From Thermophagus xiamenensis (GTDB lineage Bacteria; Bacteroidota; Bacteroidia; Bacteroidales; Marinilabiliaceae), in NCBI RefSeq assembly GCF_900112795.1, contig NZ_FONA01000003.1:62001-126000 (forward strand): a stretch of 64,000 nt of DNA. Direction: 5' to 3'. The notes beneath the pieces were generated by a model. It did no database searches and was not told the origin of the DNA. It worked only from the letters and a program-made list of their open reading frames with translations. Below, one piece after another: positions 8,846 through 17,900 of this stretch. Numbering within the stretch: position 1 is the stretch's first letter; every line of letters starts with the position of its first letter. The position numbers and the translations under genes were made by a program.

Positions 8846-10368
8846 TTGGGCAACACATATTCCAATCCGGCACCGGGACCTAACGGGATGTCCAATAATA
8901 ACCAAATAACCAACAACAAACTCCAACCAATTAGAAAAACAATGGTATAGGGTATCATGGTTGCAATGACGGTTCCCAAGCCGGCATCTTTGTCGTATTT
9001 ATTAAAATAGGCAATAATCAAGGCGAAAAAGCTCATCATGGGTGAAATAAGGTTGGTAACGGAATCCCCTATCCGATAAACGGCTTGAGACAATTCGGGG
9101 GAATACCCCATCAGCATAAACATCGGTACAAACACCGGCGCCATAATGGCCCACTTAGCCGAGGCACTACCCATAAGCATATTTATGGACGCAGATAATA
9201 AAACGAAAAGCAACATAAGTGGTATCAAACCCAGGTTGGCAGACATCAGGGCATCGGCACCCTCAACCGCGATAATGATACCCAGGTTGCTCCATTTAAA
9301 ATAGGCAACAAACTGAGCAGCAAAAAACACCAACACTAAATAGGTTGTCAGGGTTTGCATACTTTGAGCCATGCTTTTGGCTACATCCGAATCGTTACGA
9401 AATTTGCCCAACACTGCGCCATAGACAATTCCCATGGTTCCGGCCATCAAAAACAAAAAGGCGATAATTCCCCGAATAACAGGGGATGTGAGAATTCCGC
9501 CGTCCCTTCCACGCAAAACACCATTTTCGGGTATCAACCCAACTAAGATAAGTATCACCCAAAAGGCCAGCACAACCAAACTCCAACGCAGACCTTTTTT
9601 CTCAATGGGTGACAAATGCTCCAGTTTTTCATCCATTGCCGGACCGGTATAGTTACCGAAGCGGGGTGCTACAATACGTTCGGTAACCCAGGTGCCTAAA
9701 CCGGCAATCAAAAACGTAGAGACAATCATAAAATAATAGTTGGCAGTAGGATTAACTTCGTAGGAAGGGTCGATGATATGTGCCGCTTCTTGCGAAAGAC
9801 CTGCCAATAAAGGGTCTACCGTCCCCAATATAAGGTTAGCACTAAAACCTCCTGACACCCCGGCAAAAGCAGCAGCCATACCAACTATGGGATGCCGCCC
9901 CACCGACTGAAAAATTATTCCGCCCAAAGGAATTAGCAATACATAACCTATATCACTGGCAAAATTGGATAGTATTCCTGAGAAGACCAGAACAAAAGTT
10001 AATAACCGCTTAGGCGAAGACAACACCAGCAACCGAATAAAAGCTGAAATTAATCCACTCGACTCGGCAATGCCTATCCCCAACATAGCAACCATTACTA
10101 TCCCCAACGGTGCAAAACCGGTATAGTTTTCCACCATTCCGTCCAATATCATTTCCAGCCCTTCTTTGCTCAGCAGATTAACAACGTTTATGGTTTCACC
10201 GGTCCCCGGATGTTGTACAGACCACCCTAAAGCAGAGCCAATTGCAGAAAATATTAAAACTATTACAGCAAAAAGCCCAAAGAGAGTGGCCGGATGGGGT
10301 AAGGCATTGCCTCCCCTTTCCAACAGGTTCAAAAATCGGTCAAAAAAACTTTTTTTCTTATTCTTCAT
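8842..10368 (-). CDS. AbgT-family transporter
   Basis: A 508-residue inner-membrane protein with about a dozen hydrophobic segments. The N-terminal [39 protein letters not shown] and [19 protein letters not shown] segments are characteristic of the AbgT family. Family members were first described as p-aminobenzoyl-glutamate importers, and others act as sulfonamide/antimetabolite exporters; the direction here cannot be decided. No abgA/abgB-type peptidase is adjacent. The start codon at 10368 is unusual in that its 5' leader is shared with the dispersed ~220-bp repeat: the leader ...AGTAAGTAAAATTTATACGG in front of the ATG recurs at 17581-17605 and 17777-17800. Confidence 0.9.
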   Translation of the reverse strand: MKNKKKSFFDRFLNLLERGGNALPHPATLFGLFAVIVLIFSAIGSALGWSVQHPGTGETINVVNLLSKEGLEMILDGMVENYTGFAPLGIVMVAMLGIGIAESSGLISAFIRLLVLSSPKRLLTFVLVFSGILSNFASDIGYVLLIPLGGIIFQSVGRHPIVGMAAAFAGVSGGFSANLILGTVDPLLAGLSQEAAHIIDPSYEVNPTANYYFMIVSTFLIAGLGTWVTERIVAPRFGNYTGPAMDEKLEHLSPIEKKGLRWSLVVLAFWVILILVGLIPENGVLRGRDGGILTSPVIRGIIAFLFLMAGTMGIVYGAVLGKFRNDSDVAKSMAQSMQTLTTYLVLVFFAAQFVAYFKWSNLGIIIAVEGADALMSANLGLIPLMLLFVLLSASINMLMGSASAKWAIMAPVFVPMFMLMGYSPELSQAVYRIGDSVTNLISPMMSFFALIIAYFNKYDKDAGLGTVIATMIPYTIVFLIGWSLLLVIWLLLDIPLGPGAGLEYVLPN

Positions 10369-10660
10369 CCGTATAAATTTTACTTACTTCATTGATATAT
10401 TGTTTTTTTAAAAGTAGTCAATAGTGGTTAGTCGTTAGTCACTAGTCCATTAGCACTAATGACTGTTCACTAATGACTATTGACTATTGACTAATCACTT
10501 CTTCTGCCTTCTGCCTGTGCACTTCTGCCTCGGGCTTTTTATACATGCTCTTTTGTGGCAAAAGCCGCCATGCTCGTTTCATTCGCATAAAAATCATTTA
10601 AATCCCTGATTTATTGGTTTCTATGACTAGCCATTAGTGGTTAGTGAATAGTCATTAGTT
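10369..10660 (-). repeat. Inverted copy of the ~220-bp dispersed repeat unit
   Basis: Read on the minus strand, this stretch has the same module order as the tandem copies at 17369-17860. First comes ATGAAACGAGCATG, then CACAAAAGAGCATGTATAAA, then AGGCAGAAGTGCACAGGCAG, then runs of TTAGTCATTAGTGATTAGT. Last comes CAATATATCAATGAAGTAAG leading to TATACGGATG, where the ATG is the start of the AbgT gene. The match is clear by eye over about 220 bases with scattered differences. Confidence 0.75.
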
Positions 10661-11228
10661 TTTTTAGCACATCAAATACCAAATGTTTAGATTTTTAGAA
10701 ATAAGAAATATTTTTTAATGATAATTTTTTAATATCCGTAAACTAGCAAATCAATCTCACCAATCCACTCAATCCCCACAATCTCATTATCTAACAGCCA
10801 CACGACCTAATAGCCTCTGAGTGGCCTATCCTTTCCCACTTCATGTTTTTGTACAAAAATAATGTTGTAATTTAAATATGAAAAAATGTAACCATATTCC
10901 TCTTTGCAATGATAAAAATAATATTGGTTAATGACATCGTTCAATCATTAGTCGTAATACCTAATACATCAACAACTTAAAATTTGTCATCACAAAATAA
11001 AACCATATATTCCTTACCATTATAAATTTTGAAGAGCAATAGCCATTTTTATTTTAGACGAAAAAACTATATTTGATAACCATCAGGGATTAATCATACC
11101 AAATACTATTTTATTTTTGATGAGACTAATGGATTCATTAATCTGTTTTAATACATTAGTTTCACTTTTGATGATTAATTCATAAATTATAACCCTTACT
11201 AGTCAAACGAATTATCGATTAAACAATT
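10661..11228. other. A/T-rich intergenic region
   Basis: No gene is seen. At about 10755-10830 there are decayed copies of two repeat types: CCACTCAATCCCCACAATCTC, the reverse strand of the GAGATTGAAGGGATTGAT repeat (one 20-base core shown in part), and CGACCTAATAGCCT. From 10840 on the sequence is plain A/T-rich leader in front of the NfeD gene, with no recognisable promoter pair. Confidence 0.5.
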
Positions 11229-12638
11229 ATGAAGAAACTTTTAATACTATTGCTGGCAGTGATGATGCTTCCTTCGGTAAGAGGGACGGAAGCTGAAGAA
11301 GAAAGTGAGAAAACCAATCTGGTTTATCTGCTTCGTATTTTCAGCAATATCAACAGTACCAGCTGGATACATACACAAAAGGCGTTTGAGGAAGCCGAAA
11401 AATTAAATGCCGATGCCATTTTAATACATTTAAACACCTACGGCGGTCATGTCATTTTTGCCGATTCAATTCGCACCAAAATTCTCAACAGCACCATACC
11501 GGTACATGTGTTTATTGATAACAATGCCGCCAGTGCCGGTGCCCTTATCTCCATTGCCTGCGACAGCATTTATATGAGACCCGGCGGCAACATTGGTGCT
11601 GCAACGGTAGTTAACCAAACCGGCGAAGAGATGCCCGACAAATACCAGTCGTATATGCGCTCTACCATCCGTGCCACCGCCGAAGCACATGGTAAAGACA
11701 CCATCATTACGGCCACAGATACCATAATAAAATGGAAAAGAGACCCCCGTATTGCCGAAGCCATGGTGGATGACAGAGTGTCTGTCCCCGGTGTTATAGA
11801 CTCGGGCAAAGTACTTACTTTCACTGCACTCGAAGCTATAGAGCATGGCTTTTGTGAAGGTACAGCCAATTCTATTGGGGAGGTCATCAAATTATTAAAA
11901 TTAGAGCCGTACGAACTTAAAACTTACCAGCCCTCCTTTTACGACAGCATCAAAGGGTTCCTCACCAGTCCTGTACTTCAAAGCCTATTGGTTCTGCTCA
12001 TAATCGGAGGTTTATATTTTGAATTGCAATCGCCGGGTGTTGGTTTTCCACTGGCACTGGCTGTGCTGGCAGCTATCCTTTATTTTGCACCACTATATAT
12101 TGACGGTCTGGCTGCCAACTGGGAAATATTAATTTTCATAATAGGCCTAGCCCTAATAGCAATAGAAATTTTTGCCATACCCGGATTTGGGATAACAGGT
12201 ATTTCAGGGATAATATTGACCTTAACCGGCCTAATTCTCAGTTTGGTCAACAATACCGATTTTGACTTCTCACCCGTTGATACAGGTGCTTTCCTCAAAG
12301 CAATAGTGACTGTGTTTAGCGGAATTTTTGGCGGCTTTATTCTCTCACTCTGGCTTAGCCAAAAAATTTTCAGCAAAACTAAAGGTCCCTTTGCCAAGCT
12401 GGCTCTGCAAACCTCTCAACCAACAAATCAAGGTTATGTAAGCGTCGATACCGAAATAAACAATCTTACCGGGAAAGAAGGAAAAGCCGTAACTGTCCTT
12501 CGACCCTCCGGACGCGTGGAAATTGACGGGAAAATTTATGACGCCAGATCTTCCGGTGAATTTATCGACAAAGATGAACCGGTAATAGTGACCGATTTTT
12601 CTACCGCACAAGTGGTCGTTAGAAAAATGGATGACTAA
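11229..12638 (+). CDS. NfeD-family membrane-bound ClpP-class serine protease
   Basis: A 469-residue protein with an N-terminal signal peptide (about 1-22). A ClpP-like domain (about 28-230) carries the nucleophile Ser102 in NNAASAGALI and the candidate general base Lys138 in MPDKYQSY, consistent with the Ser-Lys dyad described for archaeal STOMATIN-operon proteases. Four to five membrane segments follow (about 245-380), then a C-terminal OB-fold NfeD domain (about 410-469: TGKEGKAVTVLRPSGRV). The protease domain faces the periplasm. The usual partner gene (stomatin/SPFH, often floA-like) is not next to it here. Full-length long-form NfeD. Confidence 0.9.
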   Translation: MKKLLILLLAVMMLPSVRGTEAEEESEKTNLVYLLRIFSNINSTSWIHTQKAFEEAEKLNADAILIHLNTYGGHVIFADSIRTKILNSTIPVHVFIDNNAASAGALISIACDSIYMRPGGNIGAATVVNQTGEEMPDKYQSYMRSTIRATAEAHGKDTIITATDTIIKWKRDPRIAEAMVDDRVSVPGVIDSGKVLTFTALEAIEHGFCEGTANSIGEVIKLLKLEPYELKTYQPSFYDSIKGFLTSPVLQSLLVLLIIGGLYFELQSPGVGFPLALAVLAAILYFAPLYIDGLAANWEILIFIIGLALIAIEIFAIPGFGITGISGIILTLTGLILSLVNNTDFDFSPVDTGAFLKAIVTVFSGIFGGFILSLWLSQKIFSKTKGPFAKLALQTSQPTNQGYVSVDTEINNLTGKEGKAVTVLRPSGRVEIDGKIYDARSSGEFIDKDEPVIVTDFSTAQVVVRKMDD

Positions 12639-12934
12639 ACATTGTTATTTAGAGATGTCAATTTTTTGCCTTTTTTGTTCACTATGCCATTAACTATTTC
12701 CCAGACATACCCTTAACAATCAAATATACAACACATTGCAATACATTTAAAAAAATTCATTTTATCTCTCTTTTTTTTGTTCTATTTGTATTGACATATC
12801 AAAAATCACTATTTTGGTTTTTGAAAAAGATATTGTAATGCTCTTAGCATTTTGTCTTTTTCAGACGTTCTTTAATTTTTAAATTAAAATTGTATTACTA
12901 ATTTTTCTAATCAAATTAACAATCGATTAAAATC

Positions 12935-13144
12935 ATGAAATCCAAAAAGCTGCCTAAAAAGCACAAGGAAGATTTCGATGCTCTCGAAAAACCCAAAAAA
13001 TCAGGAATCAAGGCAAAAAAAACTAAGAGAGACAGAAAACCTTCCATCTATGACGAGCTGGAAGATTTTGATGAATTTGTGCTAAACGACAGAGAATACA
13101 GCGGATTCGATGACTTCTACGACGATGACGATGACCTGTATTAA
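12935..13144 (+). CDS. Small bipartite charged protein, unknown function
   Basis: A 69-residue protein with no recognised family. The N-terminal half is strongly basic (MKSKKLPKKHKEDF, then KAKKTKRDRK) and the C-terminal third is strongly acidic (a DDFYDDDDDLY end). It is probably cytoplasmic: it has no signal peptide or membrane segment. Evidence that it is real: an ATG after a long A/T-rich leader, codon use like its neighbours, and a good terminator 30 nt after the stop. The charge split suggests nucleic-acid or protein binding, which is only inference. Confidence 0.6.
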   Translation: MKSKKLPKKHKEDFDALEKPKKSGIKAKKTKRDRKPSIYDELEDFDEFVLNDREYSGFDDFYDDDDDLY

Positions 13145-13172
13145 GAAGGTAAAAGAACCCAATTGACATCTT

Positions 13173-13207
13173 AAAAAGGCTGTCCAAAAAGGCAGCCTTT
13201 TTTTTGT
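13173..13207 (+). terminator. Rho-independent terminator
   Basis: AAAGGCTG (13175-13182) pairs with CAGCCTTT (13193-13200) across a 10-nt loop and runs into a tract of eight T. It ends the transcript of the small charged protein. Confidence 0.85.
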
Positions 13208-13436
13208 GATTAACAATTTAATGAAATTTCTTCACTACCTCACCCAAATCTTTTTCACCCTATTTTTGTGAAACAGGTTTCGTGAAAAATTCAGCTCTCG
13301 AACTATGAACTTCACATATAACTAACCAAAGGCTTTGCTTTTTCTTCCCATTGTTTCTGCTTATTTTCGTGCTTACAAAGTCATATGGTCAATTTTCTAT
13401 ATGTCACATCCCCAAATACAATAAAAAAGTTATAGA

Positions 13437-14231
13437 ATGACAGACATATCCATCCCTATCTCTTCAGTGGTTATTTTCGGAAGTGGAAATGTAGCCACAC
13501 ATTTGGCCAAAGCCTTCTCGAGCAATGGAATAAGCATCCGACAAATCTATTCCCGTAACTACCAACATGCCCGAGCTTTGGCTTCACAATTTAATGAGAC
13601 CAAAGCCATTGAACACCCTCAACAAGCCGACACCGGTGCCGACCTATGGCTCATTGCCGTTGTTGATGATGCCATCAAAGAAATTGTCTCTGCTCTACCC
13701 CCATTTAATGGTATTGTTACTCATACAGCAGGAAGCATCAGCATGGATGTTTTGTCCCGATTCCCTCATCACGGTGTGTTTTATCCTTTTCAGACTCTGA
13801 GTAAAGAAAGAAAAATTGATTACAACAGCCTTCCATTGTTAATTGAAGGAAGCGACAACGTCACTACTCAGAAACTATTAAAACTTGCCCGCACCGTTTC
13901 ACCAATAGTCAGTGAAGCTGATTCCGGAACCCGGGGCATCCTCCATATCGCTGCAGTCTTTTCATGCAATTTCGTGAATCACCTTTATACTCTGTCGGCC
14001 GACCTTTTAGCCAACAACGGTCTCTCTTTCGATTTCTTAACGCCGCTCATACAGGAAACCACCCGAAAGATTTTAACCATGCCGCCGCAAAAAGCACAAA
14101 CAGGTCCGGCCATACGAAACGACAAAACCGTCATGAATAAACATCTTGAACAATTGAAAGATAACCCCACACTTAAAAAAATTTATCAACTTATGAGCGA
14201 AAATATAATTCACTATCACCAGGCCCAATAG
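13437..14231 (+). CDS. Rossmann-like / DUF2520 domain protein
   Basis: A 264-residue protein with an N-terminal NAD(P)-binding Rossmann fold (VVIFGSGNVATHLAKAF, about residues 11-27). A DUF2520-type C-terminal domain follows, marked by HHGVFYPFQTLSKE (about 114-127) and a helical half with GPAIRNDKTVMNKHLEQL near the end, reminiscent of the ProC/6-phosphogluconate-dehydrogenase dimerisation fold. The substrate is unknown. It begins a same-strand series with kdsC, the UbiA gene and maf. I recall this gene order as common in Bacteroidetes, but the gaps here are 330-400 bp, so one transcript is not assured. Confidence 0.85.
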   Translation: MTDISIPISSVVIFGSGNVATHLAKAFSSNGISIRQIYSRNYQHARALASQFNETKAIEHPQQADTGADLWLIAVVDDAIKEIVSALPPFNGIVTHTAGSISMDVLSRFPHHGVFYPFQTLSKERKIDYNSLPLLIEGSDNVTTQKLLKLARTVSPIVSEADSGTRGILHIAAVFSCNFVNHLYTLSADLLANNGLSFDFLTPLIQETTRKILTMPPQKAQTGPAIRNDKTVMNKHLEQLKDNPTLKKIYQLMSENIIHYHQAQ

Positions 14232-14633
14232 CTTCAACTCATCACTATGAATATCATATCATTTAATCGTTCTATCAAGATATTGGCGGAAATAACTATA
14301 TTGATTTACAAAAACTCACATTCAATTTATGAATTAATTTTAGCTGACAATTAAATATATGGGATACACAAGAATGCTTTTACGAAAAACGGATTGGAAA
14401 AAGTAAGCTTCCAAGATAAAAGGAAATTACTAAATTTATCGCCTCGGGAAATTTTCGAGGTATCGGGGAATAACCAACAAAGATTCAAAAGATTCAAAAG
14501 ATTCATTAGTATATAATTTATCTAATTCATTGGTTTAATGGAACTCGCATGGCTTAATAAAATGTATACATGTTCTTTTGTGGCAAAATCTAATATAAAA
14601 TCATAGTATCAATAAAAACGAAAAATATCATTC
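14232..14633. other. Intergenic region with partial repeat
   Basis: No gene is seen. It contains three near-copies of the 10-mer AGATTCAAAA at about 14480-14508. At 14538-14592 a reverse-strand fragment of the ~220-bp repeat family appears: GGAACTCGCATGGC followed by TACATGTTCTTTTGTGGCAA. Position 14437-14466 has a weak GGGAAATTTTCGAGG stretch with no clear hairpin. Confidence 0.5.
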
Positions 14634-15149
14634 ATGACCAATTTCAAGGAAGATTTGATGAAAGTAAAAGCTTTTGCTTTTGACGTAGATGGTGTATTAT
14701 CTTCGCAAGTTATACCGTTGCATCCTACCGGCGAGCCTATGCGTACGGCCAATATAAAAGATGGCTTTGCCATTCAACTGGCAGTAAAACTGGGCTATCA
14801 AGTAGCCATCATCACCGGCGGGAAAACCGAAGCCGTTCGCAAACGGTATATAAACCTGGGCGTACAAGATGTTTACATGGGCTCTTCTGATAAAATCATA
14901 GACTTTAAATCATGGATTTCAAAGCACAATCTTAATCCGGACAATATACTTTATATGGGCGATGACTTACCCGACTTTCCGGTAATGGAAAAAGTAGGCG
15001 TTCCCGTATGTCCGGCCGATGCGGTAGAAGAAATAAAATCGCTGTGCAAATACATCAGCCACCTCAAAGGGGGTGAAGGATGCGCTCGAGATGTTATAGA
15101 ACAAGTGTTGCGGGCACACGGCAAATGGGGCAAAGATTTAACCTGGTGA
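14634..15149 (+). CDS. kdsC: KdsC-like HAD phosphatase (3-deoxy-D-manno-octulosonate 8-phosphate phosphatase)
   Basis: A 171-residue C0-type HAD phosphatase: motif [12 protein letters not shown] (Asp17, Asp19), motif [12 protein letters not shown], a Lys in GSSDKIIDF, and motif [14 protein letters not shown]. The absence of a cap domain and the short length are typical of KdsC, which works as a tetramer in the cytoplasm to make Kdo for lipopolysaccharide. The C-terminal [20 protein letters not shown] is the usual KdsC ending. Related YrbI-type phosphatases for nonulosonic acids (for example NeuA fusions) are a less likely alternative. Confidence 0.85.
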   Translation: MTNFKEDLMKVKAFAFDVDGVLSSQVIPLHPTGEPMRTANIKDGFAIQLAVKLGYQVAIITGGKTEAVRKRYINLGVQDVYMGSSDKIIDFKSWISKHNLNPDNILYMGDDLPDFPVMEKVGVPVCPADAVEEIKSLCKYISHLKGGEGCARDVIEQVLRAHGKWGKDLTW

Positions 15150-15479
15150 ACAAAAAGATTTATTAAAATTTTTATATAAAACCGGCGTGGCTGCTTTGAC
15201 TGCAAAAGAAAATATGTAAAAGAGGTTTAAAGTAGTTAGTCAACAGTCAGAAGTCATTAGTATTGATAAACTGTGAACAATAGACTTTGTACCAATTTTC
15301 TGTTGCATTAAGCCAATGTTTTAGATAAATAAAATATTAAGTGAATAAAAAACAGAAGAACAGCAACTTCGCCAAGGGGAAAAATTAAAGGAAGCCACCC
15401 AAAACAGAGCAATAGTTTAAACCCTAAGCGTAAAAAATAAGGAAATACATTAATTTAAGATTCTCAAAAACAACAAAAA
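15150..15479. other. Intergenic region, little structure
   Basis: Contains a short TTAGTCAACAGTCAGAAGTC stretch (about 15237-15260) related to the TTAGTCATTAGT runs elsewhere, and otherwise plain sequence. No gene, terminator or promoter pair was recognised. Confidence 0.4.
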
Positions 15480-16427
15480 ATGATGCCATATTTAAAACTC
15501 ATACGGTACAAGAATCTTATCATCATAGTTCTTCTTCAGTGCCTTTTACGTTACGGACTGTTGTTGCCGGTGCTGGCCCATTACGGTGTTTCCCCCGTAC
15601 TTAGTCATTTACGTTTTGGCTTACTGGTATTGGCCACGGTGTTACTGGCAGCTTCAGGATATGTTATTAACAACTATTTTGACGTTCGGATAGACCGCAT
15701 CAATCACCCCGAAAAGGTGGTGGTTGGACGTCATATCCACCGCAGAGTGGCATTGTTATTACATGTTGTTTTAACCATGGCCGGAGTTTTTACCGGTCTC
15801 TTTTTGGCATATATCACTCGAAAAGAAACATATGCCCTGTTATTCATCATGGTACCCGCATTGCTGTGGTATTATTCCACAACTTTAAAAAAACAGATGC
15901 TGGTAGGCAACCTCACCATTGCGCTATTAACGGCGCTGGTGCCGTTTTTGGTCGTTTCCTTTGAATTTGCCACCCTTGCCCGGGTACACGGCAGTGTCAT
16001 TCTTCAGTCAGAAGCTTGCTCTACGGCATGGTTTTGGACGGCCGGCTTTGCCTTTTTTGCCTTTATCAGCACGCTTATGCGTGAACTTATCAAAGATATC
16101 GAAGATATGGAGGGTGACCGTGAAGCCGGATGCCATACCCTTCCGGTAGAAATGGGCATCGGTTATTCCAAAAGTATAGTCATTGCCCTTGCCATCGCTT
16201 CGGTAATTGCCCTTTGGGTTATTCTGGCGATGGTTCCTCAACTACGCAACAGTTCTGTCACATGGGGTTATTTCTTTCTCTTTTTGACAATTCCATATCT
16301 ATGGTTAGGAATCATAGTTTTGAAAGCTAAAACAAAAAAGAATTTCACATTGGCCAGCTCTCTTAGCAAATTTATTATGCTGATGGGTATTTTATTCATA
16401 CTGGTGGCCCGTTCCTTTTTTATATAA
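15480..16427 (+). CDS. UbiA-family prenyltransferase
   Basis: A 315-residue polytopic membrane protein with about eight or nine hydrophobic segments. The two Asp-rich prenyl-diphosphate/Mg motifs are present: NNYFDVRIDRINHPEK (about 63-78) and KDIEDMEGDREAGCHTLPVE (about 206-225). The pattern resembles the geranylgeranylglycerol-phosphate geranylgeranyltransferase-like members of Bacteroidetes rather than MenA, but the acceptor is unknown. It follows kdsC and precedes maf on the same strand. MenA activity for the menaquinone genes at 4-7 kb is possible but not favoured. Confidence 0.85.
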   Translation: MMPYLKLIRYKNLIIIVLLQCLLRYGLLLPVLAHYGVSPVLSHLRFGLLVLATVLLAASGYVINNYFDVRIDRINHPEKVVVGRHIHRRVALLLHVVLTMAGVFTGLFLAYITRKETYALLFIMVPALLWYYSTTLKKQMLVGNLTIALLTALVPFLVVSFEFATLARVHGSVILQSEACSTAWFWTAGFAFFAFISTLMRELIKDIEDMEGDREAGCHTLPVEMGIGYSKSIVIALAIASVIALWVILAMVPQLRNSSVTWGYFFLFLTIPYLWLGIIVLKAKTKKNFTLASSLSKFIMLMGILFILVARSFFI

Positions 16428-16573
16428 AACGACTGTCGCCTGGTTGCTTTGTTAGAAAACACTTATTTTTGGCCCAATTTAAAACATATCCGAGTTAATT
16501 CTGACCCGTAAAAATTTTCAATACTTATAGATTGAGAAGAACAATATTTTAGAGTTGGATTCAGAAAATAAAT

Positions 16574-17161
16574 ATGATTTTTAAGAAATTAGAATCGTAC
16601 AATATTACCTTAGCCTCGGGGTCACCACGCAGAAAAGAGATTCTGGAAAAAACCGGAATACCGTTTACCATAGGACGAGGAAGGGACGTCAGGGAAGAGT
16701 ATCCTGCCGACCTGCCTATCGATCAGGTGGCACTATTTTTAGCCCGACTGAAAGCAGATGCCTGGAAAGATATTTGGCAGCAACCCAACCAAATGGTTAT
16801 CACAGCCGACACAATTGTTGCTATCGACAACAAGGTGATCGGAAAACCCGAAGACAGGGACCATGCCATACAGATGCTAAACAATCTTTCGGGACGCTCC
16901 CACCGCGTTGTGACAGGTGTGGTCATCCGAACGGCAGACAAAGAAAAAGCTTTTACCGATGTCACCACCGTTCATTTTAAACCTCTCGCTCGCGAAGAAA
17001 TCATATATTACATCGACCAATACCAACCTTTCGATAAGGCAGGTGCTTATGGCATCCAGGAATGGATAGGCCTTATTGGCATCCACCGAATAGAAGGTAG
17101 CTATTTTAATGTTATGGGATTGCCGGTTTCCAGGTTGATGGAAGAATTGAGGAACTTCTGA
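16574..17161 (+). CDS. maf: Maf-family nucleoside triphosphate pyrophosphatase
   Basis: A 195-residue cytoplasmic house-cleaning enzyme that hydrolyses dTTP/UTP or modified nucleotides to monophosphates. Motifs are ASGSPRRKEILEKTGI (substrate loop), ITADTIVAIDNKVIGKPEDR (catalytic Asp), SGRSHRVVTGV, and the late DKAGAYGIQEW. The AGAYGIQ pattern fits the dTTP/UTP-specific (YhdE-like) branch. It is the last gene of the same-strand series before a repeat-filled gap. Confidence 0.93.
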   Translation: MIFKKLESYNITLASGSPRRKEILEKTGIPFTIGRGRDVREEYPADLPIDQVALFLARLKADAWKDIWQQPNQMVITADTIVAIDNKVIGKPEDRDHAIQMLNNLSGRSHRVVTGVVIRTADKEKAFTDVTTVHFKPLAREEIIYYIDQYQPFDKAGAYGIQEWIGLIGIHRIEGSYFNVMGLPVSRLMEELRNF

Positions 17162-17900
17162 TAAGAAACACATTAACACGCCATTATACCGTTTGGCCAT
17201 TAGGCCGACAGATAATTAGACTGTTCGGCTTTAGACGAGAAGTCAGAAAGTGACTAAATATCAGTTTTCTGATGTGCAAATTATTGATAATTGTCACTGA
17301 TTTATAAGTTCTTATTATATGAAATAATTCTAAAAAGCTTAGGGCATGGAGCATAAAGATGAGGAAAGAGAGGATGAAACGAGCATGACCAGGGAAGCTT
17401 GTCACAACCAGAACATGTTTAAAAAGCCCAAGGAAGAAATGCACAGGCAGAAGGCAGAAGAGGTGATTAGTCATTAGTGATTAGTCACTAGTCAACAGTC
17501 ATTAGTGATTAGCGTTGATTTACTAATTACTAACCACTAACCACTAATGACTACTCATAAGAAGCAATATATCAATAAAGTAAGTAAATTTTATACTGAT
17601 GAAACGAGCATGGCGGCTGTTGCCACAAAAGAACATGTATAAAAGACAAAGGCAGAAGTGCACAGGCAGAAGGCAGAAGAGGTGATTAGTCATTAGTTAA
17701 CAAGTGGTTAGTATTAAATAACTAATGACTAACTACTAACCACTAACAACTACTTATAAGAAGCAATATATCAATAAATTAAGTAAATTTTATACGAATG
17801 AAACGAGCATGACTAAAAGGATTTGTCACAAAAAGAACATGTATAAACTTTAAGTCATGCGAGTTCCATCAGACCAATAACTTAGAAAAATTTTATACTG
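17162..17900. repeat. Tandem copies of the ~220-bp dispersed repeat unit
   Basis: About two and a half tandem copies. The first partial copy begins at 17373 with ATGAAACGAGCATG. Then CACAGGCAGAAGGCAGAAGA recurs at 17441 and 17661, about 220 bp apart. AAGCAATATATCAATAA recurs at 17561 and 17761, and ATGAAACGAGCATG at 17599 and 17798. Each unit includes runs of TTAGTCATTAGTGATTAGT and a segment that looks like a gene leader ending in TTTTATACTGATGAAACG. The following S46 peptidase start (TTTTATACTGATGAAAAA) shares that leader ending. No full gene lies inside. Confidence 0.8.

Noticed and set aside
10373-10600. A small gene starting at ATGAAACGAGCATG in the repeat units
   Set aside because: The frames after the pseudo-start differ between copies and soon hit stops; no conserved peptide results.
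11466-11890. Antisense open frames over the NfeD gene
   Set aside because: Shadows of a well-supported coding gene with strong motifs on the other strand.
13261-13268. TATTTTTG as promoter of the DUF2520 gene
   Set aside because: It matches the -7 box but has no -33 partner and lies 170 nt from the start codon; too weak to list.
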